Source: Myxococcota bacterium (lineage in GTDB: Bacteria; Myxococcota_A; UBA9160; UBA4427). From it: 41,507 nucleotides of DNA. Position numbers and translations under genes: made by a program. Below are positions 1 through 9,984 of the stretch, in pieces (the first letter of the stretch is position 1; each line of letters begins with the position of its first letter). The stretch lies in the NCBI GenBank assembly GCA_028278345.1, contig JANQEL010000107.1, forward strand, positions 1 through 41,507, in the 5' to 3' direction. A model generated the notes under the pieces. That model made no database searches and was not told the DNA's origin. It saw nothing but the letters and a program-made list of their open reading frames with translations.

Positions 1-1
1 G

Positions 2-541
2 AAGTGCGCGATCGAGCGCCGGGCGTATCCGCCGGGCGTGCACGGCCAGGGCCGCGCGCGCTTCTCCGACTACGGCGTGCAGCTGCGCGAGAAGCAGAAG
101 GTGAAGCGCATGTACGGTCTGCTCGAGAAGCAGTTCCGCCGCACCTTCGACCGCGCCTCGGCGATGAAGGGACAGGCGGGTGAGAACCTGCTGATGCTGC
201 TCGAGCGCCGCCTCGACAACGTCGTCTTCCGCCTCGGCTTCGCCACCTCGCGAAACGAGGCGCGTCAGCTGATCAAGCACGGTCACTTCACGGTCAACGG
301 AAAGAAGGTGATGTCGCCCTCGATGCTCGTTCGCGAAGGCTGGAAGATCAGCTTGCGCGAAAAGAGCAAGAAGGTGGCCCGCATCACCGCAGCCCTCGAA
401 GCGCTCGAGGGGCGCAGCCTGCCGCAGTGGCTCGAGATCGAGAAGGACGCGAGCCTCGGCACGGTGAAGCAGATGCCCCAGCGAGAGGACATCACGCTGC
501 CGATCGACGAGCAGCTGATCGTCGAGCTTTATTCGCGCTAA
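2..541 (+). CDS. rpsD: 30S ribosomal protein S4 (5' end outside window)
   Basis: S4 is a primary 16S rRNA-binding protein of the small subunit and in many bacteria a translational regulator of its own operon. The open frame runs in from the window edge; the first visible residues (KCAIERRAYPPGVHGQG) are the typical S4 segment after the N-terminal zinc/hairpin region, so an estimated 25-30 residues are missing. The S4 RNA-binding domain follows (LERRLDNVVFRLGFATSR, then RQLIKHGHFTVNGKKV), and the C-terminus ends in the usual ELYSR. The ATG at 38 is internal and is not the start. It stands in front of rpoA and rplQ, the common order of the alpha operon. Identification is secure. Confidence 0.97.
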   Translation, partial: KCAIERRAYPPGVHGQGRARFSDYGVQLREKQKVKRMYGLLEKQFRRTFDRASAMKGQAGENLLMLLERRLDNVVFRLGFATSRNEARQLIKHGHFTVNGKKVMSPSMLVREGWKISLREKSKKVARITAALEALEGRSLPQWLEIEKDASLGTVKQMPQREDITLPIDEQLIVELYSR

Positions 542-552
542 AGCGCTGGGCT

Positions 553-570
553 GAAGGCTCTACAGCCTTC
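553..570 (+). terminator. Hairpin after rpsD
   Basis: A perfect 7-bp stem (GAAGGCT / AGCCTTC) with a CTAC loop begins 12 bases after the rpsD stop and is followed by TTG rather than a long T-run. It may be a weak terminator or an mRNA processing/stability element between rpsD and rpoA, which are likely cotranscribed. Confidence 0.4.
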
Positions 571-697
571 TTGCCATTCCGACAGTTTCATTCCCGCTAG
601 CCACAACCCAACCAAGCGCGCGACGTCGTCCGGGACACCGGTCACACGGGAAGCCGGTACGTAGGGGCTTCGTCGCAATCGCAAGGAGCAACACCCC

Positions 698-1726
<1,029 letters not shown>

Positions 1727-1732
1727 TCCAAC

Positions 1733-1767
1733 CGAAGGGCCGGGTCGACCACCGGCTCGGCCCTTCG
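1733..1767 (+). terminator. Strong hairpin between rpoA and rplQ
   Basis: A perfect 10-bp inverted repeat (CGAAGGGCCG at 1733-1742 and CGGCCCTTCG at 1758-1767) encloses a 15-base loop and starts seven bases after the rpoA stop. There is no T-run after it. It could attenuate or process the transcript between rpoA and rplQ. Confidence 0.45.
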
Positions 1768-1807
1768 AAAGTACGCACAGCGCGCACGACGCGCAGAGGA
1801 AGAAGTC

Positions 1808-2173
1808 ATGAGGCACCGCAAGAGCGGCACCACGCTCGGGCGCACGAGTTCGCACCGCAAGGCCATGTTCCGCAACATGGTCACGTCGCTGCTCGAACAC
1901 GAACAGATCCAGACCACCGACGCCAAGGCGAAGGAGGTGCGCCGCTGGGCCGAGAAGATGATCACCCTCGGCAAGCGCGGCGATCTGCACGCCCGCCGCA
2001 CGGCCCTCAAGACGGTTCGCAGCAAGGAAGTGACCGCCAAGCTCTTCGACGAGCTGGCGGATCGCTACCGCGATCGCCCCGGCGGCTACACGCGCATCAT
2101 CAAGCTCGGCAACCGCGTGGGCGATGCCGCGCCGCTCTCGATCATCGAGTTGGTGGATCGACCGGAAGCGTGA
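1808..2173 (+). CDS. rplQ: 50S ribosomal protein L17
   Basis: L17 is a large-subunit protein near the exit tunnel. The 121-residue product starts [19 protein letters not shown], the family signature, and shows the conserved [25 protein letters not shown] segment and the C-terminal [33 protein letters not shown] precedes the ATG. It ends the alpha operon; a TlpA-like gene begins 31 bases downstream and may be read from the same transcript. Confidence 0.98.
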   Translation: MRHRKSGTTLGRTSSHRKAMFRNMVTSLLEHEQIQTTDAKAKEVRRWAEKMITLGKRGDLHARRTALKTVRSKEVTAKLFDELADRYRDRPGGYTRIIKLGNRVGDAAPLSIIELVDRPEA

Positions 2174-2204
2174 GCCTCTCGACGCTCCGGAGGGGGAGGG
2201 CGGT

Positions 2205-2765
2205 TTGAGCGACGAAGCCTCGTCTCCTCCCGAAGCTGCGACTCCCGCCTGGGTGCGGCCCCTCATCGTCGTGGCCGTCGTGCTCCTCGGGATCGGGATC
2301 CTGTCCCTGCGCGAGGACGTCGCGGCTCCGGTCGCGCGTGGTGTCGTGGCGCCGGTCTTCACCCTGCCCTCGCTCGAGGGGGGGCCACCGGTAGCCCTCG
2401 AGGAGCTGCGCGGGCAGGTCGTGCTCGTCAACTTCTGGGCGACCTGGTGCAAGCCCTGCGAAGACGAGATGCCGGCGATGGATCGTCTCTACCGGGCGCT
2501 GAAACCCGAGGGCTTCGAGATGCTCGCCATCTCGGTCGACGAAGAGACGGATCCCGTCCACGAGTTCCGCCAGCGCCTCGGGGTGAGCTTCCCGATCCTG
2601 CTCGACCCGGCGCAGAATGTCGCAGGCGCCTACCAGACCACGGGTTTCCCCGAGTCGCTCCTGGTCGATCAGGACGGCATGATCGTCGAGCGCTATATCG
2701 GCCCACGCGACTGGGATCACGCCACCTACGCCGAGCGAATCCGCCGATTGATGCAGGGCGGCTGA
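2205..2765 (+). CDS. TlpA/ResA-type membrane-anchored thioredoxin-fold protein
   Basis: This is probably a periplasmic thiol-disulfide oxidoreductase that keeps cysteines (for example in apocytochrome c) reduced or handles other envelope disulfides. From a TTG start at 2205, preceded by a strong AGGGGGAGGG ribosome binding site, the product has 186 residues; an upstream ATG at 2124 lies inside rplQ and lacks such a site. A single hydrophobic anchor spans residues about 17-34. The thioredoxin fold follows (VVLVNFWATWCKPC with C82 and C85), and a cis-proline candidate is seen in TTGFPESLLVD. It has the AhpC/TSA-Redoxin look of TlpA, not classical thioredoxin. The specific partner is unknown, although cytochrome c genes occur later in the window. 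Confidence 0.85.
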   Translation: MSDEASSPPEAATPAWVRPLIVVAVVLLGIGILSLREDVAAPVARGVVAPVFTLPSLEGGPPVALEELRGQVVLVNFWATWCKPCEDEMPAMDRLYRALKPEGFEMLAISVDEETDPVHEFRQRLGVSFPILLDPAQNVAGAYQTTGFPESLLVDQDGMIVERYIGPRDWDHATYAERIRRLMQGG

Positions 2766-2943
2766 TTCGCGCGGGCGCATCGGGTAATCTCCCACACTTT
2801 GCGGGACCACCGTGGGGGGCGGGGGAAACGGCGATGGCCGGGTTTGCCTCAATGGCCTTAGAGGCCATAGCGGCCATGGGAGCCGTATCGGGCGCTGTGT
2901 GCGCATCTGTCGGCGCGTGCTCCGTGCGCGATGGGGCGTCCAG

Positions 2944-3264
2944 ATGAAGGCCGTTTGGCTGTTTCCGGCCCTGATCGCCGCCGTGGCCCTGCTGGCCGCC
3001 ACCGATGCCGAGTCGGGCCTGCCGCGCTGGTTCGAGCTGCGCGACGAGCTCGAGGTTTCCCACGGCAAGATCGAGCGCCTGCGTGGCGAAGTGGTGGCTC
3101 TGGAACAGAAAGTCGAAGCCCTGAAGCACGACCCGGCGGCGATCGAGCAGGCGATCCGCGAGGTGCTCGAACTCGCGCGTCCCGGCGAAGTCGTGGTGCG
3201 ATTCGAAGCGCCCGAGACCGCCTCCTCCCTCCCGGCCCTGCCGGCGCATCTCCCCGCGAACTGA
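2944..3264 (+). CDS. FtsB/DivIC-like septum formation initiator
   Basis: FtsB-family proteins are small bitopic components of the FtsQLB divisome complex. The 106-residue product has a short cytoplasmic start, one membrane segment (about residues 4-19) and then a heptad-rich coiled coil (residues about 28-60: HGKIERLRGEVVALEQKVEAL). It ends in the characteristic segment REVLELARPGEVVVRF. The ATG at 2944 is chosen because it places the membrane helix at the N-terminus; a longer frame from 2812 adds a low-complexity Gly/Arg stretch. The preceding 178 bases contain an ATGGCC-TTAGA-GGCCAT hairpin (2852-2868) but no recognisable gene. Confidence 0.8.
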   Translation: MKAVWLFPALIAAVALLAATDAESGLPRWFELRDELEVSHGKIERLRGEVVALEQKVEALKHDPAAIEQAIREVLELARPGEVVVRFEAPETASSLPALPAHLPAN

Positions 3265-3316
3265 TCCCCGCCCGAGAGCCTCCCACCGACCGCCCCCCGC
3301 CAAGCCACAAGAAACG

Positions 3317-5050
3317 ATGCGCGAACAACTCCTCGAACGATTGACGACCGCCCTCGGCGAGCTGCTCCAGGAATCTGGCGACAGCGACGCCGTCCCCACG
3401 CCCACCCTCGAAATCCCGCGCCAGGCCGACCACGGCGACTTCGCGACCAACGTCGCCATGACCCTCGCGAAGCGCCTGCGCAAGAAGCCGCGCGACATCG
3501 CCGAAGTGCTCGTCGACCGCCTGGGGGACGCCGGCGGTCTGCTCAAGAGCAGTGAGATCGCGGGCCCCGGCTTCATCAACTTCCGCCTGGCCGAGAACGC
3601 CTGGCAGAACCTGCTCTGTGACATCGCCGAGGCCCGAGACACCTATGGCCACAGCGACAGTGCAGGGGGGTCGAGAGTGCAGGTGGAGTTCGTCTCGGCC
3701 AACCCGACCGGCCCGCTCAGCACCGGCCACGGAAGGCAAGCCGTGCTCGGCGACGCGATCTGCCGCCTGCTCGAAGCCACCGGCCACGACGTCACCCGCG
3801 AGTACTACTTCAACAACGGTGGGCGCCAGATGCGCGTGCTCGGGCAGAGCGTGAAGGCGCGCTACCTCGAACAGCTCGGCAAGGCGGCCGCACCGGGTGA
3901 AGCGGCCCTCGCCGATCCCGAGAACGCCTGGGAAGAAGAGCGTGACGGTCTCCCCGTCGCCTTCCCCAGCGACGGCTACCAGGGCGACTACATCGCCGAC
4001 ATCGCCGCCGCCCTCGTCGAGGAATTCGGCGAAGAGCTGGTCGACGAAGACCCGAGCGATCGCTTCCGCGAGCGGGCCCAGGAGGCCATCTTCGCCGACA
4101 TCCGCGCGACCCTCGACCGCATCGGCATCGCCTTCGACGTCTACTACAACGAGCAGAGCCTCTACGACGAAGGCAAGCTCGACGCCGCCATCGAGGACCT
4201 GCGCGCCAAGGATCTGATCTTCGACGCCGACGGGGCCGTGTGGCTGCGCTCGACCACCTTCGGCCTCGATCGCGACCGCGTGGTGATCAAGAGCAGCGGC
4301 GAGCCCACCTACCTGCTCCCCGACATCGCCTACCACCGCGAGAAGTTCCGCCGCGGCTTCGACACGATCGTCGACGTGCAGGGTGCCGATCACATCGAGC
4401 AATTTCCCTTCGTGCGCACGGCGACGGAGGCCCTCGGTTTCGATGGCTCGAAGATCGAACTCGTGATGCACCAGTTCGTCACCGTGACCAGCGGCGGCGA
4501 GCAGGTGAAGCAGTCGACCCGCAAGGCCACCTTCATCACGATCGACGAGCTGCTCGACCAGATCGGCGCCGACGTCTTCCGCTTCTTCATGGTGGAACGC
4601 AAGGCCGATAGCCACCTCGACTTCGATCTCGATCTCGCGCGCGACAAGAACTGGCGCAAGAACCCGACCTACTACATCCAGTACGCGCACGCGCGCTCGT
4701 GCGGCCTCGAACGCAAGGCCGAAGATGCGGGGGTGGCGATGCCGGGCCCGCGCGACTTCGACCCCTCCCGGCTCGTGCTCGAAGAAGAACTCGCCATCGT
4801 GAAGAAGCTTGCCGAGTTCCCCGAGCTGATCGCGCGTGCAGCCGCCTCACGCGAACCGCACCACATCGCCTACTACCTGCGCGAAGTCGCAGGTCTGTGG
4901 AACCCGTACCTGCAGGACGGCAAGGCCCATCGCATCCTCTCGGATGACGAGGCGCTCACGAAGGCGCGCCTGGGCCTCTCGCTTGCGATTCGGGTGGTCT
5001 TGAAGAATGGACTCGCCCTATTGGGCATCTCAGCACCGGAGCAGATGTAA
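3317..5050 (+). CDS. argS: Arginyl-tRNA synthetase
   Basis: It charges tRNA-Arg, a class I synthetase. The 577-residue length matches the family. Visible parts in order: N-terminal Arg-tRNA-binding domain (residues 1-90, with PRQADHGDFATNVAM), the Rossmann catalytic core with the HIGH equivalent STGH at 135-138 inside SANPTGPLSTGHGR, the SSGEPTYLLPDIAYHREKF region, the KMSKS-loop region in degenerate form (VKQSTRKATFITIDEL), and the C-terminal anticodon-binding DALR domain ending in GLALLGISAPEQM. A degenerate KMSKS is normal for ArgRS. The stop codon overlaps the ATG of the next gene (TAATG). Confidence 0.97.
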   Translation: MREQLLERLTTALGELLQESGDSDAVPTPTLEIPRQADHGDFATNVAMTLAKRLRKKPRDIAEVLVDRLGDAGGLLKSSEIAGPGFINFRLAENAWQNLLCDIAEARDTYGHSDSAGGSRVQVEFVSANPTGPLSTGHGRQAVLGDAICRLLEATGHDVTREYYFNNGGRQMRVLGQSVKARYLEQLGKAAAPGEAALADPENAWEEERDGLPVAFPSDGYQGDYIADIAAALVEEFGEELVDEDPSDRFRERAQEAIFADIRATLDRIGIAFDVYYNEQSLYDEGKLDAAIEDLRAKDLIFDADGAVWLRSTTFGLDRDRVVIKSSGEPTYLLPDIAYHREKFRRGFDTIVDVQGADHIEQFPFVRTATEALGFDGSKIELVMHQFVTVTSGGEQVKQSTRKATFITIDELLDQIGADVFRFFMVERKADSHLDFDLDLARDKNWRKNPTYYIQYAHARSCGLERKAEDAGVAMPGPRDFDPSRLVLEEELAIVKKLAEFPELIARAAASREPHHIAYYLREVAGLWNPYLQDGKAHRILSDDEALTKARLGLSLAIRVVLKNGLALLGISAPEQM

Positions 5051-5706
5051 TGGCCGAAGGAACCCGCGCGCAGAAGCGCGCCTCGAGTCCCAACTGGCTC
5101 GCAAGCCTGGTGGGCGCTGTCTTTCTCATCTCGGCGGGCTTCGCCCTGGGCCTCGTCGTCGGGGTGGTGCGCGAAGAGCCCGAACTCGTGATGGGCCACA
5201 TCGCGGGCCAGAGCGAAGAGGTGCGTTGGTCCGATCAGGAGGCCGGCCAACTGCCCGACGTGGCGGCCGGGCCACCCTTCGAGGTCGTCGACGACACCGC
5301 GCGGGTCGACTACGCGGAAGGGGACGAGTTGGTGATCGATACGCCGGTGATCTCGGCGGAGGACATCGCGTCACCCGCCTATGCCTCGCCCGCCGAGCCG
5401 GTCGTCGCCGAACAGGTCGAAACGCCGCCGCCCGCACCGGCCCCGGCTGCCGCCACCACCGCGGTGCGCTCCGGCTTCAGCGTGCAGGTCGGCGCTTTCG
5501 CGCAGAACACCGCGGCCGAACAGGTCGCCGGCGATCTGCGTTCCAAGGGTTATCCCGTCTACGTGACGCCCTCCGCGAGTTCGGCCGACGGCCGCTGGCG
5601 CGTGCGCGTCGGTCCGCTTCAGACGCGGGGTGAAGCCGACGAGGTGGCGGGGCGACTCAAGAGCCAGGAGCGCCTGCCCACCTGGGTGCTGAGCGAGGGA
5701 GGCTGA
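5050..5706 (+). CDS. SPOR-domain membrane protein
   Basis: SPOR domains bind denuded septal peptidoglycan, so this is likely a divisome or septum-localised protein. The 218-residue product has a short cytoplasmic N-terminus, one membrane helix (about residues 16-38, LVGAVFLISAGFALGLVVGVV), an acidic, Ala/Pro-rich periplasmic linker, and a C-terminal SPOR domain (about 140-216) starting SGFSVQVGAFAQNTAAEQV and containing GRWRVRVGPLQTRGEADEV. Its start overlaps the argS stop by one base, so it is translationally coupled. The FtsB-argS-SPOR arrangement groups cell-division functions with argS. Confidence 0.9.
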   Translation: MAEGTRAQKRASSPNWLASLVGAVFLISAGFALGLVVGVVREEPELVMGHIAGQSEEVRWSDQEAGQLPDVAAGPPFEVVDDTARVDYAEGDELVIDTPVISAEDIASPAYASPAEPVVAEQVETPPPAPAPAAATTAVRSGFSVQVGAFAQNTAAEQVAGDLRSKGYPVYVTPSASSADGRWRVRVGPLQTRGEADEVAGRLKSQERLPTWVLSEGG

Positions 5707-5798
5707 GCCGATCGACCGCTTGGCTACGGCGCGGGGTGCTGCGGGAAGGCCTGCCTCTTCCGCCACGCCCCCGAGCGTCTTCGCTCCAGAAAAGAACC

Positions 5799-6740
5799 AT
5801 GACTTCTCGCTACATCGTCCTCGGCAAGAACGGCCAACTCGGTCGCTCGCTCGAGCGCCTGCTCTCGCAGGGCGCCGGGCGTGAGCTCGTCGCGTCCCTC
5901 GGCCGGGACGTCGTCGACCTTTCCGATGCTTCGACGCTCGCGCGCCTGCCGACCCCGACCGACGGCGACGCGCGGACCTGGCTGCTGAACGCCGCGGCCT
6001 ACACCGCGGTGGATCGCTGTGAGAGCGAGGTCGATGCCTGTCACGCAGTGAACGCAGACGCCCCCGGCGCGCTGGCGGATTGGTGCCGCGAACACCGCGC
6101 GGGCTTCGTCCACGTCTCCACCGACTACGTCTTCGCCGGGGATGCGCATTCCCCCTACCGGGAAGACGACGCACCCGCTCCCCGCACCGAGTACGGTCGC
6201 TCGAAGCTCGGCGGAGAGCGCGCGGTGGCTGAGCGCTATCCGGAGGCCTGGATCGTGCGCACGAGCTGGGTCTTCGGGCCCGGCAAGAACTTCGTCGGCG
6301 CCATCGTGAGGCAGGGGGTGCTGCGCGAGGCCGGCAAGGCCGACGGCCCGCTGCGGGTGGTGGACGACCAGATGGGCTGCCCGACCTATTCGGCCGACCT
6401 CGCCGAGGCGATCCTCGCGCTCACGGGCCTCGAGACGCCCTCCGGCGGGGCAGGGGGCCTGCTACACCTTTCCAACGCCGAACCCTGTACCTGGTGGGAT
6501 TTCGCTCGCGCGATTCTCGACGGTGCCGGCTATGGGCAGCTCGAGATCGATCGCGTTTCGACCGATGCATTCCCGACGCCCGCGCCTCGGCCGGCGTATT
6601 CGGTGCTCGACAACAGCAAGGCGCGAAGCCTCGGGATCCCCATGCGCCCCTGGCGCGAGGCGCTCGAGGCCTACCTCGAAAGCTCCGATTTTCGCGCTCT
6701 CCACCAGAACCTCCGAGACGAAGTGGCCACCGCATCATGA
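5799..6740 (+). CDS. rfbD: dTDP-4-dehydrorhamnose reductase (RmlD family)
   Basis: It is predicted to reduce dTDP-4-keto-L-rhamnose to dTDP-L-rhamnose for surface polysaccharides. The 313-residue extended short-chain dehydrogenase has the NAD(P)-binding start [16 protein letters not shown], the [12 protein letters not shown] segment, STDYVFAGD with the serine/threonine-D-Y catalytic neighbourhood, and a YGRSKLGGE motif supplying the Tyr-x3-Lys pair. [12 protein letters not shown] and [17 protein letters not shown] are typical RmlD motifs. The ATG at 5799 puts the nucleotide-binding motif at the N-terminus; a frame from 5736 is longer without gain. No rmlABC genes are adjacent. It overlaps lepA by ATGA. 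Confidence 0.9.
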   Translation: MTSRYIVLGKNGQLGRSLERLLSQGAGRELVASLGRDVVDLSDASTLARLPTPTDGDARTWLLNAAAYTAVDRCESEVDACHAVNADAPGALADWCREHRAGFVHVSTDYVFAGDAHSPYREDDAPAPRTEYGRSKLGGERAVAERYPEAWIVRTSWVFGPGKNFVGAIVRQGVLREAGKADGPLRVVDDQMGCPTYSADLAEAILALTGLETPSGGAGGLLHLSNAEPCTWWDFARAILDGAGYGQLEIDRVSTDAFPTPAPRPAYSVLDNSKARSLGIPMRPWREALEAYLESSDFRALHQNLRDEVATAS

Positions 6741-8545
6741 AGCGCTTCCCCCAGGAACGCATTCGCAACTTCTGCATCGTGGCCCACATCGACCACGGCA
6801 AGAGCACCCTCGCCGATCGTCTGATGGACGAGACCGGGGCCGTGACCGAGCGCGAGAAGCAGGAACAACTGCTCGACAACATGGACATCGAGCGCGAGCG
6901 GGGCATCACCATCAAGGCCCAGACGGTGCGCATGGTGTACCGCGCCCAGGATGGCGAGGAGTATCTCCTCAACCTGATCGACACCCCGGGCCACGTCGAC
7001 TTCTCCTACGAGGTGTCGCGATCGCTCTCCGCTTGTGAGGGCGCGATCCTCGTGGTCGACGCCGCCCAGGGTATCGAAGCGCAGACCCTGGCCAATACCT
7101 ACCTCGCGATCGACGCCGATCTCGAGATCATCCCCGTGGTGAACAAGATCGATCTGCCCTCGGCGGATCCCGATCGAGTGGCGCAGGAGATCGAGGACAT
7201 CGTCGGTCTCGATGCGGCCGATGTGATTCCCGTCTCGGCCAAGAGCGGCGTAGGGATGCGCGACCTGCTCGAAGCGATCGTGCAGAAAGTGCCTCCACCC
7301 CAGGGCGAAGCCGACGTGCCGACCCGTGCCCTCGTCTTCGACGCCTGGTTCGACACCTACGTTGGCGCCGTCATGTTGGTCCGCGTGATCGAGGGGCGGA
7401 TCGGCAAGCGCCAGCGCATCAAGTTCATGATCAAGGGGAGCGAGCGCGAAACGACGAACCTCTCCGTCTTCACCCCCCACCAGGTCGAGGTGAAGGAACT
7501 CGGCCCCGGCGAAGTGGGGGCCGTCATTGCGGGCGTGAAGACGCTCTCGGATGTCTTGATCGGGGACACCATCACCACCTGCGACAACCCGGCGAGCGAA
7601 CCCCTGCCGGGCTTCCAGGAAGTGAAGCCCATGGTGTTCGCGGGCCTCTATCCCGTCGAGGCCGAGGACTACGAAGACCTCAAGGCCTCCCTCGAGAAGC
7701 TGAAGATCAACGATTCGTCCTTCGACTACGAACCGGAGACCAGCATGGCGCTGGGCTTCGGCTTCCGCTGCGGCTTCCTCGGTTTCCTGCACGCCGAGAT
7801 CATCCAGGAGCGCCTCGAACGCGAGTTCGAGTTGAACCTGATCACCACCGCGCCCACCGTGCGCTATCGCGTGGTGCCGAAGAAGGGCGAGCCCTTCGAG
7901 ATCGAGAGCCCCGCAGCGCTCCCCGACACGATGGACATCTCCTCGATCGAAGAGCCGGTGGTGCTCGCCACCATCCACGTGCCCTCGGAACACCTCGGCC
8001 AGGTGCTGACGCTCTGCCAGGAACGCCGCGGTACCCAGAAGGACATGGCGGTGCACGGCAACCGCGTGCAGGTGCGCTACCTGCTGCCGCTGAACGAGAT
8101 CGTCACCGACTTCCACGACAAGCTGAAGAGCGCGACGCGCGGCTATGGCTCCTTCGACTACGAACTGCAGGGCTACGAAGATTCGAATCTGGTGAAGCTC
8201 GACATCATGGTGAACGGCGACCCGGTCGACGCCCTCTCGCTGATCGTGCATCGCGATCACGCCCAGACCAGGGGCGCCGAACTCACGCGCAAGCTCAAGG
8301 AGTTCATTCCGCGTCAGCAGTTCGCCGTCGCGATCCAGGCGGCGATCGGTTCGAAGATCATCGCGCGCACCACCGTTCGCGCGCTGCGCAAGAACGTGAC
8401 GGCGAAGTGCTACGGTGGCGACATCACGCGCAAGCGCAAACTCCTCGAGAAACAGAAGGCGGGCAAGAAGCGCATGAAGATGGTGGGCTCGGTCGAGATC
8501 CCCCAGGAGGCCTTCCTCGCAGCCCTCAAGCTGGGAGATTCATGA
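6737..8545 (+). CDS. lepA: Elongation factor 4 (back-translocating GTPase LepA)
   Basis: EF4/LepA is a ribosome-bound GTPase related to EF-G. The 602-residue product is normal length. It shows the G1 motif AHIDHGKST (residues 16-24), the [11 protein letters not shown] switch region, [19 protein letters not shown] and the SAKSG motif, then domains II, III and V. The LepA-specific C-terminal domain ends with [43 protein letters not shown] sequence around 8340-8470. The start is the ATG overlapping the rfbD stop (ATGA at 6737-6740). Its stop overlaps lepB in the same way; lepA-lepB is a widespread bacterial gene pair. Confidence 0.98.
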   Translation: MKRFPQERIRNFCIVAHIDHGKSTLADRLMDETGAVTEREKQEQLLDNMDIERERGITIKAQTVRMVYRAQDGEEYLLNLIDTPGHVDFSYEVSRSLSACEGAILVVDAAQGIEAQTLANTYLAIDADLEIIPVVNKIDLPSADPDRVAQEIEDIVGLDAADVIPVSAKSGVGMRDLLEAIVQKVPPPQGEADVPTRALVFDAWFDTYVGAVMLVRVIEGRIGKRQRIKFMIKGSERETTNLSVFTPHQVEVKELGPGEVGAVIAGVKTLSDVLIGDTITTCDNPASEPLPGFQEVKPMVFAGLYPVEAEDYEDLKASLEKLKINDSSFDYEPETSMALGFGFRCGFLGFLHAEIIQERLEREFELNLITTAPTVRYRVVPKKGEPFEIESPAALPDTMDISSIEEPVVLATIHVPSEHLGQVLTLCQERRGTQKDMAVHGNRVQVRYLLPLNEIVTDFHDKLKSATRGYGSFDYELQGYEDSNLVKLDIMVNGDPVDALSLIVHRDHAQTRGAELTRKLKEFIPRQQFAVAIQAAIGSKIIARTTVRALRKNVTAKCYGGDITRKRKLLEKQKAGKKRMKMVGSVEIPQEAFLAALKLGDS

Positions 8546-9393
8546 GCGCTCCAAAGGACGACGCCACCGTGGTCGAGGAGTCCCTTCCCGATCAGGAAGT
8601 CGCGAAGGGGGAGTCGCTCCGCGAGCAGGTGACGACCCTGGCGCTGGCGATCGTGATTGCCCTCGGCATCCGCGCCATGGTGATCGAACCCTTTCGCATC
8701 CCGTCGGAGTCGATGCTCCCGACGTTGGTGATCGGCGATCACCTCTTCGTCAACAAGTTCCTCTACGGACCGAAGATCCCCTTCACCGACGTGCGTCTGC
8801 CCGGGTTCCGCGAACCCGAGCGAGGGGATGTCGTGGTCTTCGAAGTCGGCCGCGTGGCGGGGCAGCCGCCGGGTCGCGACATCGTGCCGGTCGACCGCCG
8901 ACCCGACGCGCGACGAGAGGACTTCGTGAAGCGCGTCGTCGGCCTGCCTGGCGATCTGATCGAAGTGCGAAACGGCCAGCTCTTCGTGAATCACGAGCCG
9001 GTGCCTTCCGCGCTGCTCGACGCCACATTCGACGATGAGCACGGCGTTCCCCTGGCCGTTTCCGAAGAGGTTCTCGGCGAATGCACCCACGCCATCACCG
9101 ACGATCCCGGCAAGACCACCACGGGTCGCACCCCCTTCGTGGTCGAAGAGGGGCGCTACTTCATGATGGGCGACAACCGCGACAACAGTAACGACAGCCG
9201 CGGCTGGGGCACCGTACGTTTCGAAGAGTTCAAGGGGCCCGCCTTCATCATCTACTGGTCGTGGAACAGCAAGGGCAACTTCTTCCACCTGTTGAACCCG
9301 GTCAACTGGTTCACCGTGGAGAAGCGCTGGGATCGCGTCTTCGACCTCATTCGTTGCGGGCCGGTCGACGTTCCGCCCGCGTCGAGCGGCTGA
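8542..9393 (+). CDS. lepB: Signal peptidase I
   Basis: It cleaves Sec and Tat signal peptides at the outer face of the inner membrane. The 283-residue protein has one clear membrane helix (about residues 31-48), then the catalytic serine S57 in [12 protein letters not shown] and the general-base lysine K130 in [12 protein letters not shown]. The conserved [14 protein letters not shown] box is near 9170-9210. The start overlaps the lepA stop (ATGA). The three-base gap to the cytochrome gene behind it suggests a single transcript lepA-lepB-cytochrome-soxC. Confidence 0.97.
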   Translation: MSAPKDDATVVEESLPDQEVAKGESLREQVTTLALAIVIALGIRAMVIEPFRIPSESMLPTLVIGDHLFVNKFLYGPKIPFTDVRLPGFREPERGDVVVFEVGRVAGQPPGRDIVPVDRRPDARREDFVKRVVGLPGDLIEVRNGQLFVNHEPVPSALLDATFDDEHGVPLAVSEEVLGECTHAITDDPGKTTTGRTPFVVEEGRYFMMGDNRDNSNDSRGWGTVRFEEFKGPAFIIYWSWNSKGNFFHLLNPVNWFTVEKRWDRVFDLIRCGPVDVPPASSG

Positions 9394-9396
9394 GCC

Positions 9397-9984
9397 ATGC
9401 GCGGCCGCGGCGCGCTCGTCTTCGCTCTGTTGGGCTGGCTGGGTTGCCAGTCGCCGGCGGCCGAAGATGAAGCGGTGCGTGGCCACGTCCCGCCCGAGCG
9501 CTTCGGCCTCGGTGCGCCGGCCAGCGCCGAAGAGATCGCCGCCTGGGACATCGACGTGATGCCGAACGGTGAGGGGCTGCCTGACGGTGGCGGAACGGCC
9601 GTTGAGGGCAAGCCGATCTACCGGGCCCGTTGTGCGTCCTGCCACGGGGCGGAGGGGCACGGCGGCCCCTTCGATCAGCTCGTCGGGCGTCTGAATGGCG
9701 ACTCCTTCCCGTTCGGCAACGATCCGAGTGCGCCGAAGACGATCGGCAACTACTGGCCGTGGGCCACCACCATCTTCGACTACACCCGCCGCGCCATGCC
9801 CCTCGACAGCCCGGGCTCGCTCAGCGATGACGAGGTCTACGCCGTCACGGCCTATCTTCTCTTCATGAACGGTCTGTTCCGCGAAGACCGCGTGCTCGAT
9901 CGAAACAGCCTGCCGGGGATCGTGATGCCCGCCCGCGGGCGCTTCTACGAGGACGATCGGCGCGGCGGCGCGGAGGTGCGATGA
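9397..9984 (+). CDS. SoxD-like single-heme cytochrome c
   Basis: This is a probable electron acceptor subunit for the molybdoenzyme encoded immediately downstream. The 195-residue protein has an N-terminal export signal with a possible lipidation cysteine at C17 (WLGC, an imperfect lipobox) and one heme site, CASCH at residues 79-83. A likely distal methionine lies in TRRAMPLDSPGSLS, and the text DEVYAVTAYLLFMNG resembles the SoxD cytochrome domain. Known SoxD proteins carry two heme domains and SorB one; this protein has only one CxxCH. The stop overlaps the soxC-like start by ATGA, so the two are translationally coupled. Function as SoxD/SorB partner is inferred. Confidence 0.85.
   Translation: MRGRGALVFALLGWLGCQSPAAEDEAVRGHVPPERFGLGAPASAEEIAAWDIDVMPNGEGLPDGGGTAVEGKPIYRARCASCHGAEGHGGPFDQLVGRLNGDSFPFGNDPSAPKTIGNYWPWATTIFDYTRRAMPLDSPGSLSDDEVYAVTAYLLFMNGLFREDRVLDRNSLPGIVMPARGRFYEDDRRGGAEVR

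Noticed and set aside
2812..2943. An upstream extension of the FtsB-like frame
   Set aside because: The extra 44 residues are Gly/Arg low complexity and would push the membrane helix inside the protein.
2858..4690. A 610-residue - strand frame opposite argS
   Set aside because: Antisense shadow of argS; only the forward strand shows synthetase motifs.
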